Shown here piece by piece: positions 6,016 through 11,402 of a stretch of 11,402 bases of DNA (position 1 is the first letter of the stretch; each line of letters starts with the position of its first letter). Origin of the DNA: Candidatus Saccharimonadota bacterium. GTDB lineage: Bacteria; Eremiobacterota; Xenobia; Xenobiales; Xenobiaceae. The stretch is taken from positions 1-11,402 of the forward strand of contig SFMI01000051.1 of NCBI GenBank assembly GCA_004554425.1. The letters are read 5' to 3'. The position numbers and the translations under genes were made by a program. The notes beneath the pieces were generated by a model. That model saw only the letters and a program-made list of their open reading frames with translations. It was not told the origin of the DNA and ran no database searches.

Positions 6016-6049
6016 GGCTTAGAGCGTTGAACGTTTTAAGCCATTTTTT
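6016..6049 (+). terminator. Intrinsic terminator after the sigma gene
   Basis: An 11-bp stem pairs 6016-6026 with 6032-6042, closed by GGCTTA/TAAGCC with two G-T wobbles near the TTGAA loop. It is followed by A and T6 (6044-6049). Confidence 0.75.
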
Positions 6050-6114
6050 GTGTCCGCTTGGCCTAGCATTTGTCGCGCCGGCGGTTAGATGAACTTTTTT
6101 TAGGAGCGTAGGTT

Positions 6115-7455
6115 ATGGCCTCCAGTAGACGTAAATCTACCGATAACGTACAGCGCAAAGCTGTGCGTCAGGTGGATGCTGAAGTGCGCGAAATTTCTCC
6201 ACAGGAGAAGCGCAGAAATATTTTTATCCAAATTGGAGTTTGGTTTCTGGTTATCGCCTTTTGTATGACTTCCGGCATTATGTGCTTCGCCATTGGAGGG
6301 CCTGAAGATCAGAACGGGCAGGAACAAGCTCAGGGTACTGTCGACGAAATTCAGAGCGAAATTGACCGCTATACTAAAGAAGTCGGCACCGATGCCAGCA
6401 ACGTAGAAGCTTTGGCCAACTTAGGCTACTACTGGATGCAGAAAGGCGATACCCTTTCTACTGCTGAATCACTCAAGCAAGAAGCCAAAACTAAAGCTGC
6501 TATTGACAAAGATTTAGCTGATAAAGGGCAAACTCCGGCTGCAGATAAAGATGCCAAGAAGGAAATGTCCAGAGAAGAAGCTTACGCCAATGCGCGTACT
6601 TACCTTACTCAGGCTTTAGGCATCGATCAGAATTACTTGCTCGCCAAAAAGACCTTAGCCGATTTGGAAGTGCGTGAAGACAAGCAAGACGCTGCTATTA
6701 AGCTGTATAAGGAAATTATTAAGTTCTGTGAGCAGCCTCTTAAACTTAACCCTGGCGATGATGAAACTACCATCAAGACCAGTCGCAATGTACAAAAAGT
6801 TGAAGCTGAAGTTCAGTTAGCTCGCTTGTATGGCAGCAAAGAACAGTACAAGGAAGCTATACCTCTCTTGGATGATGCTGTTAAGATCGATCCCGGTAAT
6901 ATTGGCGCCTATCATACTAAGGCCATTATCTCTTTTGCTATTGGCAATAATGCCGAAGGCGTTAAGGCTTTAGATAATGCTATTCTCATTGCTAAGAACA
7001 TGGGTGAAATTGATCAGGCTATCCAGCTTTGCTTTGAATTGGCTCAGTTCCAACAGCGCAATGGTGACAAGGCTGCGGCTAAGAAGGCTTACGAAGAAGC
7101 TCGCGATATGATTCCTGCTAATATGGGCGGACAAACTGCACAAATGCGTTCTGCCATTCAGGAAATGATTAATGAGCTCGACGGCAAGAAGCCTGCTGCT
7201 TCTACTAAAGCTGCTCCGGCTGAAGCTACCGCCACCAAGGCTCCTGCTACTGAAGCTGCTCCGGCTGAAGCTACCGCCACCAAGGCTCCTGCTACTGAAG
7301 CTGCTCCGGCTGAAGCTCCCGCTGCCGAGGCTCCCGCTACTGAAGCTGCTCCGGCTGAAGCTCCCGCTGCCGAAGCTCCCGCTACTGAAGCTGCTCCGGC
7401 TGAAGCTCCCGCTGCTGAAGCTCCCGCTGCTGAAGCTCCTGCAACTAACAATTAG
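6115..7455 (+). CDS. Membrane-anchored TPR protein with Ala/Pro/Glu-repeat tail
   Basis: This 446-residue protein has a basic cytoplasmic N-terminus (1-35) and one membrane helix at about 36-61 (IFIQIGVWFLVIAFCMTSGI onward), which probably acts as an uncleaved anchor. TPR-like helical repeats cover about 97-335: NVEALANLGYYWMQKGD, AYANARTYLTQALGIDQNY, EVQLARLYGSKEQYKEAIPL with LLDDAVKIDPGN, and AKKAYEEARDMI. TPRs bind partner proteins; the partner is unknown. The last 80 residues are five 15-residue repeats, AAPAEATATKAPATE twice then AAPAEAPAAEAPATE-like, resembling flexible spacers. The start is ATG 6115, with AGGAG eight bases upstream. It is flanked by hairpins and stands alone. No specific function can be named; a scaffold role at the cell surface or division site would be a guess. 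Confidence 0.8.
   Translation: MASSRRKSTDNVQRKAVRQVDAEVREISPQEKRRNIFIQIGVWFLVIAFCMTSGIMCFAIGGPEDQNGQEQAQGTVDEIQSEIDRYTKEVGTDASNVEALANLGYYWMQKGDTLSTAESLKQEAKTKAAIDKDLADKGQTPAADKDAKKEMSREEAYANARTYLTQALGIDQNYLLAKKTLADLEVREDKQDAAIKLYKEIIKFCEQPLKLNPGDDETTIKTSRNVQKVEAEVQLARLYGSKEQYKEAIPLLDDAVKIDPGNIGAYHTKAIISFAIGNNAEGVKALDNAILIAKNMGEIDQAIQLCFELAQFQQRNGDKAAAKKAYEEARDMIPANMGGQTAQMRSAIQEMINELDGKKPAASTKAAPAEATATKAPATEAAPAEATATKAPATEAAPAEAPAAEAPATEAAPAEAPAAEAPATEAAPAEAPAAEAPAAEAPATNN
7210..7434 (+). repeat. Five 45-bp in-frame tandem repeats in the TPR gene
   Basis: Units lie at 7210-7254, 7255-7299, 7300-7344, 7345-7389 and 7390-7434, each beginning GCTGCTCCGGCTGAAGCT. Units 1 and 2 are identical at DNA level. 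Units 3 and 4 differ from each other by one base and from units 1-2 in the middle, and unit 5 is slightly more diverged. A partial sixth unit precedes the stop. The pattern points to recent duplication and probable copy-number variation between strains. Confidence 0.9.
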
Positions 7456-7473
7456 TAACACTTAACTCGGAAT

Positions 7474-7519
7474 AAGAGCCTTCGGCTATGGCTTCAATTA
7501 GCTCTAGACGAAGGCTCTT
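7474..7519 (+). terminator. Inverted repeat between the TPR gene and proS, probable terminator
   Basis: AAGAGCCTTCG (7474-7484) and CGAAGGCTCTT (7509-7519) are perfect 11-bp complements around a 24-base loop. The T-tract after the stem is poor (TCGCCTTT), so termination may be partial. I saw no T-box consensus (AGGGTGGNACCGCG type), so tRNA-sensing control of proS is not supported. Confidence 0.5.
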
Positions 7520-7567
7520 TCGCCTTTAGGATATATTTTGTGAGAAAGGAACTTAGAATTAAACCAG

Positions 7568-9103
7568 ATGGCCAAAAATATTACTACCAGAGCTAAAGAT
7601 TATTCCCAATGGTACCTTGATGTTATTAAAGCTGCCGAATTAGCCGATTATTCGCCCGTGCGTGGTTGCATGGTTATTCGTCCTTATGGCTACGCCATGT
7701 GGGAAGCAATTCAGCGTGATATGGACCGCCGCTTTAAGGCTACCGGCCACGTCAATGCCTATTTCCCTCTTTTAATTCCGGTGAGTTTTTTAGAAAAAGA
7801 AGCCCAGCATGTTGAAGGCTTCGCTATGGAATGCGCTGTTGTAACTCACTCTTCTTTGAAAAAAGGTGAAGACGGCCGTTTAGCTGCTAGTTCTACTTTG
7901 CCTGAGCCTTTTGTGGTTCGTCCTACTTCTGAAACCATTATCGGCCACATGTATTCTCAATGGATTCAGAGCTATCGCGATTTGCCTGTGCTTATTAACC
8001 AATGGGCTAACGTAATGCGCTGGGAAATGCGCACTCGCCTTTTCTTGCGTACTTCCGAGTTCTTGTGGCAAGAGGGGCATACTGCTCACGAAACTGCCGA
8101 AGAAGCTGAAGAAGAAACCAAGAGAATGCTCAACGTTTACGCTAAGTTCGCTCATGATTTCTTAGCTATGCCTGTAGTTCAGGGACGCAAAACCGAAAGC
8201 GAGAAGTTCCCTGGCGCGGTAAGAACTTACGCCATTGAAGCTCTTATGCAAGATGGTAAGGCTTTGCAAGCTGGCACCTCTCACTTCTTGGGCCAGAATT
8301 TCGCTAAAGCTTTCGATATCAAATATTTAGATAGAGAAAATCAGTTGCGCCATTGCTGGACTACGTCTTGGGGTGTTTCTACCCGTTTAATAGGCGGTTT
8401 GATTATGACTCATTCCGACGATGAAGGTTTAGTCTTGCCTCCTAAGGTCGCTTCAGTAGTCGGAGCTATTGTGCCTATTTACCGCTCTGACGATGAAAAA
8501 GAGCAAGTTATCGCTTATTGCAAACGTTTGGCCGGAGAAATTTGCGGTCAGGAGCGCTTAGAGGCTGCTTTAGAACGTGATAAGAATAGAGAAATTGTCT
8601 CTATCTTTATTGACGATTCAGCGACGCAAAAAATCGTTCTCGACTTGCGTGAAGGGCGAGCTGTTGAAAAACACTTCTATTGGGAGCAGCGCGGTGTGTC
8701 TTTCCGCTTTGAGGTTGGCCCTCGTGATGTGGCTGGCGAAGCTTTTGTGCTTAAAGTACGTCACGACAATAGCAAGCAATTTTGCAAGATTGCCGAGGTT
8801 AGTCATCCTTGGTTTATGGCCAAGATGGACGAAGTTCAGGAAGCTATGTATCAGAAGGCGCTCAAATATCGTGAGGAGCGTACCGTTGATGTCAACACTT
8901 ACGATGAATTGAAAGAAGCCCTTACTAAGGGCGGCTTTGTACGCTGCTGGTTCAAAGAAAATCTTGAAGCTGAAGCCAAGATTAAAGAAGAAACTAAGGC
9001 TGCTGTTCGTTGTGTACCTTTTGAACAAACTGGTGAAACTGGCAAGTGCATTTACAGTGGTGAAGAGACTAACGAAAAAGTACTTTTTGCTTTGGCTTAT
9101 TAG
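7568..9103 (+). CDS. proS: Prolyl-tRNA synthetase, compact archaeal/eukaryotic type
   Basis: This 511-residue class II synthetase charges tRNA-Pro with proline. It is the short type with a C-terminal extension, lacking the editing insertion of the common bacterial enzyme. Visible landmarks are SQWYLDVIKAAELADYSPVR (13-32), VRPTSETIIGHMYSQWI (117-133), motif 2 in NQWANVMRWEMRTR with FLRTSEFLWQEGHTAH (144-174), QAGTSHFLGQNFAKAFDI (234-251) and motif 3 GVSTRLIGGLIMTHSDDEGL (269-288). The anticodon-binding domain is at about 297-400. The C-terminal domain retains Cys460, Cys482 and Cys494, but the usual fourth and partner cysteines are replaced (FKENLE and CIYS), so zinc binding is doubtful; it ends with the customary Tyr. 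The start is ATG 7568; AAAGGA lies 17 bases upstream, so the ribosome site is weak. Confidence 0.95.
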   Translation: MAKNITTRAKDYSQWYLDVIKAAELADYSPVRGCMVIRPYGYAMWEAIQRDMDRRFKATGHVNAYFPLLIPVSFLEKEAQHVEGFAMECAVVTHSSLKKGEDGRLAASSTLPEPFVVRPTSETIIGHMYSQWIQSYRDLPVLINQWANVMRWEMRTRLFLRTSEFLWQEGHTAHETAEEAEEETKRMLNVYAKFAHDFLAMPVVQGRKTESEKFPGAVRTYAIEALMQDGKALQAGTSHFLGQNFAKAFDIKYLDRENQLRHCWTTSWGVSTRLIGGLIMTHSDDEGLVLPPKVASVVGAIVPIYRSDDEKEQVIAYCKRLAGEICGQERLEAALERDKNREIVSIFIDDSATQKIVLDLREGRAVEKHFYWEQRGVSFRFEVGPRDVAGEAFVLKVRHDNSKQFCKIAEVSHPWFMAKMDEVQEAMYQKALKYREERTVDVNTYDELKEALTKGGFVRCWFKENLEAEAKIKEETKAAVRCVPFEQTGETGKCIYSGEETNEKVLFALAY

Positions 9104-9147
9104 GGTGAGACTTAGTCGCGATTAGTTGCGATTACAAATAATAAAAG

Positions 9148-9207
9148 AGGCGTTGGCCGTACTTTAAAGTTGCTTGACTTGAAAGCAGTACGGAGGACGC
9201 CTTTTTT
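9148..9207 (+). terminator. Strong intrinsic terminator after proS
   Basis: AGGCGT (9148-9153) and CCGTACT (9157-9163) pair with AGTACGG (9187-9193) and ACGCCT (9197-9202) across a 3x3 internal loop, ending in T6 (9202-9207). A-rich sequence before the stem could extend it and allow termination in both directions. Confidence 0.85.
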
Positions 9208-9235
9208 GTTGAAGCAGGAGGATTCTTGAGTTCGC

Positions 9236-9241
9236 TAGAAT
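9236..9241 (+). promoter_or_regulatory. Possible -10 element for the structured RNA
   Basis: TAGAAT matches TATAAT at 5 of 6 and would place the start near 9248, at the 5' end of the predicted fold. No good -35 sits 16-18 bases upstream; TTGAAG at 9209-9214 is 21 bases away. The same bases take part in a hairpin, GGATTCT (9220-9226) with AGAATCC (9237-9243). Confidence 0.3.
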
Positions 9242-9247
9242 CCCTAC

Positions 9248-9458
9248 AGAAGCGTTGTGAGGCCCCTTGCTTCGGTTATAGGCATATGAGGCGCGGTGAG
9301 CGGATGAGTGGGGCGTCGTCTGTGGCGAAGAATACCCGCAATTTCGACTTATTGGGCAAAAAAACGGTTCGCTTCCTCCCAAGATTCTCTCCGTTTTATC
9401 TCTGGAGAGCATGTTCGGGAGCCGTTGCCTTTAGCTAATGGGCTGTTCACAGTTTTTT
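9248..9458 (+). ncRNA. Candidate structured non-coding RNA of about 210 nt, class unknown
   Basis: This 389-base gap between proS and the next gene has no convincing protein; a 70-codon TTG frame at 9226 gives a basic, low-quality peptide. Instead the ends pair: TGTGA (9256-9260) with TCACA (9447-9451), then GCCC (9262-9265) with GGGC (9440-9443). After a bubble, 9274-9284 pair with 9426-9436, including AGGCA with TGCCT. Inside lie GCGAA/TTCGC (9325-9329/9368-9372) enclosing a hairpin at 9336-9356, and CTCCC/GGGAG (9376-9380/9417-9421) enclosing CTCTCC/GGAGAG (9387-9392/9404-9409). T6 (9453-9458) follows the closing helix directly. 6S RNA has a similar closed rod with a bubble, but this fold is branched. 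Motifs of SRP RNA, RNase P and tmRNA were not found. Confidence 0.4.
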
Positions 9459-9492
9459 GTAGATTAAAGGGACGGATAGCGAGATTTCGTTT

Positions 9493-10944
9493 ATGTTGAA
9501 AATTATCAAAAAGCAATTGCCTGTAGAACTCAATGAAGAAATGGCCTCCAACCTGAGGCAGAGCTTGCAGGCTCGTTACAATTCTTTGCTTCACAGAGTG
9601 CGTTTAGAATACTTAAACCGCTTAGGTTTAGAACCCAACTCTTGCGATTTTATGGCTGCTTTGAAGGACGCTCCTCTTATGCTTGGAGAGCTTTACTTGC
9701 CCGAAGCAGGCACCATCTTTTATATAAAAGCCAAACGCGGAGAGGCTCTGATCCAGGCCGGAGTTATTACTAATGATGAAACTCGCGACGTTGATGAATT
9801 CTTCAGCGAAGTACGCGACATTTTAGCCGGCATTTGCGATAGTTTACCTTCTTGGCAACTTAGCACCGACTTGCTTCCTTTAGAAATTGAAGACGCCGAA
9901 GTCGATCCCAATCCCGCTACTGAAGAGCAATTGGCTGCAGCTAAAATGCTTATGGATCGTGAATCTCGTCAGCTTTTGGAGCAAATTAAAGATGCTGGCT
10001 CGATCTTCTTGAATAAGATCGAGTGCCCGGATCGCGATCTTTTGGAGAGACGTATCCACAACTTCAAAGATTTAGGCCTTTTGAATATGGATTACGCTGT
10101 GCTTTGCCATCGCACCGGCCAGCAAATTTTGCGTGTAGCTGACAAAGCCACTATCGACGAAAGCTCCCAGAAAGCCTTTAAGTGCTTCATTTGTGGCAGC
10201 CCTCTTTCTGACGAGATCATTGAAGAAGTATTGGCTTGCACCGACAGTGGCGTAAATATGCTCAGCGACCGTACGTGGTTACTTATTTTGGTACGTGGTA
10301 TTTTAGCTGAGCTGGGTATTCCTGGCAGTGCTATGAAGATCTATCGCAGCCAGGATTTGCCGGTTCAAATTTTCCTCTCTGTTAACGGTTTGCGTTATCT
10401 TTTGGTCTTATGCACCGAGCCTATGACCTTAGACCAAGCCTATTTGGTAGGCGCTCACTTAGCCGCTTACAAGCTGGACAGCGCCATTATTATTTCTACC
10501 GAAAAAATTACCACTCTTATGCGCTCTCATTTGGAGCAAACCAATCCTCAAGCCAAGTTTGAGTTCTTGGATAGGATGGAAGATCTCAGTGCTCGTTTGC
10601 AGCGCATAATTATCGATCAGCAGCGCGATTTCCTCAGCAAGCAGCTTGAGGATATGGTTTCCCTTACCAAAGTCGATATCTCTCCTTTGGTTTTGCAGCG
10701 CATGCTTCCTATCCCTGAAAATTTAAAGGACGTAGTTGTCAAAGAAGAACCCGCTGTAACTTCGGCTTCCATCGAGGTGCAAATTAGTGAGCCTAAGAGC
10801 GCTGAAAAAGTGCCCGAAGTAGCCGAACAGGCTTCCGTGGCTCAGGACATTGTGCCTGAAGCCGTTGCCGAGCTTGAGCCCGCTTCTGAACCTGTAGTTT
10901 TGGAAATTCCTTCCAAGGGCGGCAAGAAAGGTAAGAAGCACTAA
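9493..10944 (+). CDS. Uncharacterised 483-residue protein with CxxC knuckle
   Basis: I do not recognise this protein. It is soluble by appearance, with no signal peptide or membrane helix. A helical N-terminus (LRQSLQARYNSLLHRVRLEY, 21-40) is followed by an acidic linker at 130-145. A stretch at 178-215 (CPDRDLLERRIHNFKDLGLL, then YAVLCHRTGQQILRV) could be a winged helix. Cys231, Cys234 and Cys249 (KCFICG, LACTDSG) form a possible small metal site. An alpha/beta-like segment follows at 290-336 (VQIFLSVNGLRYLLVLCTEP, DSAIIIST). The tail from about 415 is Glu/Pro/Ala/Val-rich and probably disordered, ending in basic KGGKKGKKH. The start is ATG 9493 with no clear Shine-Dalgarno; GGGA lies about 20 bases upstream. 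It follows the structured RNA region and ends at a hairpin. A nucleic-acid-linked role is conceivable but unproven. Confidence 0.75.
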   Translation: MLKIIKKQLPVELNEEMASNLRQSLQARYNSLLHRVRLEYLNRLGLEPNSCDFMAALKDAPLMLGELYLPEAGTIFYIKAKRGEALIQAGVITNDETRDVDEFFSEVRDILAGICDSLPSWQLSTDLLPLEIEDAEVDPNPATEEQLAAAKMLMDRESRQLLEQIKDAGSIFLNKIECPDRDLLERRIHNFKDLGLLNMDYAVLCHRTGQQILRVADKATIDESSQKAFKCFICGSPLSDEIIEEVLACTDSGVNMLSDRTWLLILVRGILAELGIPGSAMKIYRSQDLPVQIFLSVNGLRYLLVLCTEPMTLDQAYLVGAHLAAYKLDSAIIISTEKITTLMRSHLEQTNPQAKFEFLDRMEDLSARLQRIIIDQQRDFLSKQLEDMVSLTKVDISPLVLQRMLPIPENLKDVVVKEEPAVTSASIEVQISEPKSAEKVPEVAEQASVAQDIVPEAVAELEPASEPVVLEIPSKGGKKGKKH

Positions 10945-10967
10945 GCTATCTGCTTAGGCATTTCTTT
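10938..10967 (+). terminator. Probable terminator overlapping the stop of the 483-residue protein gene
   Basis: CTAAGC (10941-10946) pairs with GCTTAG (10952-10957) around TATCT. Two more pairs past a bulged A (10938-10939 with 10958-10959) extend the stem, and ATTTCTTT follows. The stem contains the stop codon. The T-tract is interrupted, so strength is uncertain. Confidence 0.45.
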
Positions 10968-10992
10968 AATAATAAATGGGGGGATATTACAG

Positions 10993-11041
10993 GGGCTCTT
11001 CCGTTACTTTTATTAGTATCGGTGGGCTCTTGTGCTTTTTT
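10993..11041 (+). repeat. Duplicated GGGCTCTT flanking a hairpin, upstream of the nucleotidyltransferase
   Basis: GGGCTCTT occurs at 10993-11000 and 11024-11031. Between the copies, CCG-T-TACT (11001-11008) pairs with AGTA-T-CGG (11015-11022) with one T-T mismatch. T6 (11036-11041) follows. It may be a leader or attenuator of the next gene; no promoter with confident spacing was identified in 10968-11101. Confidence 0.35.
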
Positions 11042-11101
11042 ATGGTTCTGTTGGTAAGTTCGTTCTTTAGCTAATTAATTATTTTTTTAGAGGTGAACTT
11101 T

Positions 11102-11402
11102 ATGAAAGCAGTGATTATGGCCGGTGGTGAAGGTACTCGCTTGCGTCCTTTGACAGTTAGCAGACCTAAGCCTATGGTTCCTGTATGTAACCGTCCGGTT
11201 ATGGAATATACCCTAGACTTACTTAAACGTTATGGAATCGATACGGTTGTAGTTACTTTGCACTATAAGGCTGAAGATATTATTTCATATTTCGGCGACG
11301 GAACCGATTTCGGTCTTAAAATTGTTTACTCTATCGAAAGTTCTCCTATGGGAACTGCGGGCAGTGTCAAGCAAATTCAAGATACTGTCGGTGACGATAC
11401 TT
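11102..11402 (+). CDS. Sugar-1-phosphate nucleotidyltransferase, N-terminal part (mannose-1-phosphate guanylyltransferase-like)
   Basis: The first 100 residues of a nucleotidyltransferase are present; the gene runs off the right edge. The nucleotide-binding signature MAGGEGTRLRPLTVSRPKP is at 6-24, with the conserved MVPVCNRPVMEY following. YFGDGTDFGLKIVYSIESS (71-89) and PMGTAGSVK (90-98) are the usual next blocks. These enzymes join a sugar-1-phosphate to an NTP to make an activated sugar such as GDP-mannose or a dTDP- or UDP-sugar for surface polysaccharide. The wording of the N-terminus resembles the long form fused to a phosphomannomutase domain, but the fusion cannot be judged here. The start is ATG 11102, with AGAGGTGA ending five bases upstream. 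Substrate is unresolved. Confidence 0.9.
   Translation, partial: MKAVIMAGGEGTRLRPLTVSRPKPMVPVCNRPVMEYTLDLLKRYGIDTVVVTLHYKAEDIISYFGDGTDFGLKIVYSIESSPMGTAGSVKQIQDTVGDDT

Noticed and set aside
7158..7465. Long open frames on both strands across the repeat tail of the TPR gene, giving Ser/Phe- or Leu/Lys-rich proteins.
   Set aside because: They arise from the 45-bp GC-rich repeat read in other frames and have no ribosome sites.
7456..7567. Possible T-box leader in front of proS.
   Set aside because: There is no T-box consensus and no specifier hairpin; only one inverted repeat is present.
9361..9380. GGTTCGCTTCC resembles a tRNA T-loop.
   Set aside because: The arm does not pair as a 5-bp T-stem and no acceptor or anticodon arms surround it.
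9226..9438. A 70-codon frame from TTG 9226 with AGGAGG just upstream.
   Set aside because: The predicted peptide is basic and patternless, the AGGAGG lies only four bases from the TTG and in a hairpin, and the region folds well as RNA. It remains an alternative, not a call.

Overview
This window reads as a chromosomal segment of an AT-moderate, flagellated anaerobe with Bacillota-like habits: AAGGAGG/GGAGG Shine-Dalgarno sites 5-10 bases before most starts, GTG and TTG starts alongside ATG, intrinsic terminators, a SigD/FliA-type sigma factor, and a FliK-like/FlhB-tail pair like Bacillus ylqG-ylqH. The genus cannot be named from the sequence. No transposase, integrase, CRISPR array, tRNA or rRNA is visible. 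Apart from one small left-edge reading frame, all genes are on the + strand.

Left edge (1-1083). A possible truncated minus-strand reading frame and a strong minus-strand promoter sit divergent from a MerR-family regulator (279-785). The regulator carries a cysteine cluster that resembles the SoxR iron-sulfur site. Its AT-rich upstream region holds repeated TTACA/TGTAA words, an inverted repeat and two TGTGTAAA copies 21 bp apart. A 298-base gap follows, with a candidate promoter (942-969) and an RNA leader that folds as a three-way junction just before the first flagellar gene.

Flagellar block (1084-5045). The order is FliK-like protein, FlhB C-terminal-like switch protein (overlapping by 14 bases), flgF-like rod protein, flgG distal rod protein, and a rod-binding FlgJ domain. 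The flgF-flgG and flgG-flgJ gaps each hold a hairpin without a T-tract. The block ends at an 18-bp-stem terminator. The genes cover export-substrate switching and distal rod assembly. The L/P-ring genes flgH and flgI are absent from their usual place between flgG and flgJ. A sigma-28 gene follows as its own unit (5184-5984) with its own terminator; its product would be expected to transcribe late flagellar genes elsewhere.

Housekeeping and uncharacterised block (6115-11402). A membrane-anchored TPR protein ends in five 45-bp tandem repeats. Next come a compact archaeal/eukaryotic-type prolyl-tRNA synthetase with a strong terminator, then a 389-base gap that can be folded into a closed, multi-branched RNA of about 210 nt ending in a T6 tract. 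After that are a 483-residue protein of unknown function with a CxxC knuckle and, at the right edge, the start of a sugar-1-phosphate nucleotidyltransferase.

The best candidates for new biology are the structured RNA at 9248-9458, the flagellar leader at 975-1067, and the SoxR-like but differently spaced cysteine cluster. All folds were worked out by eye and no energies were calculated.
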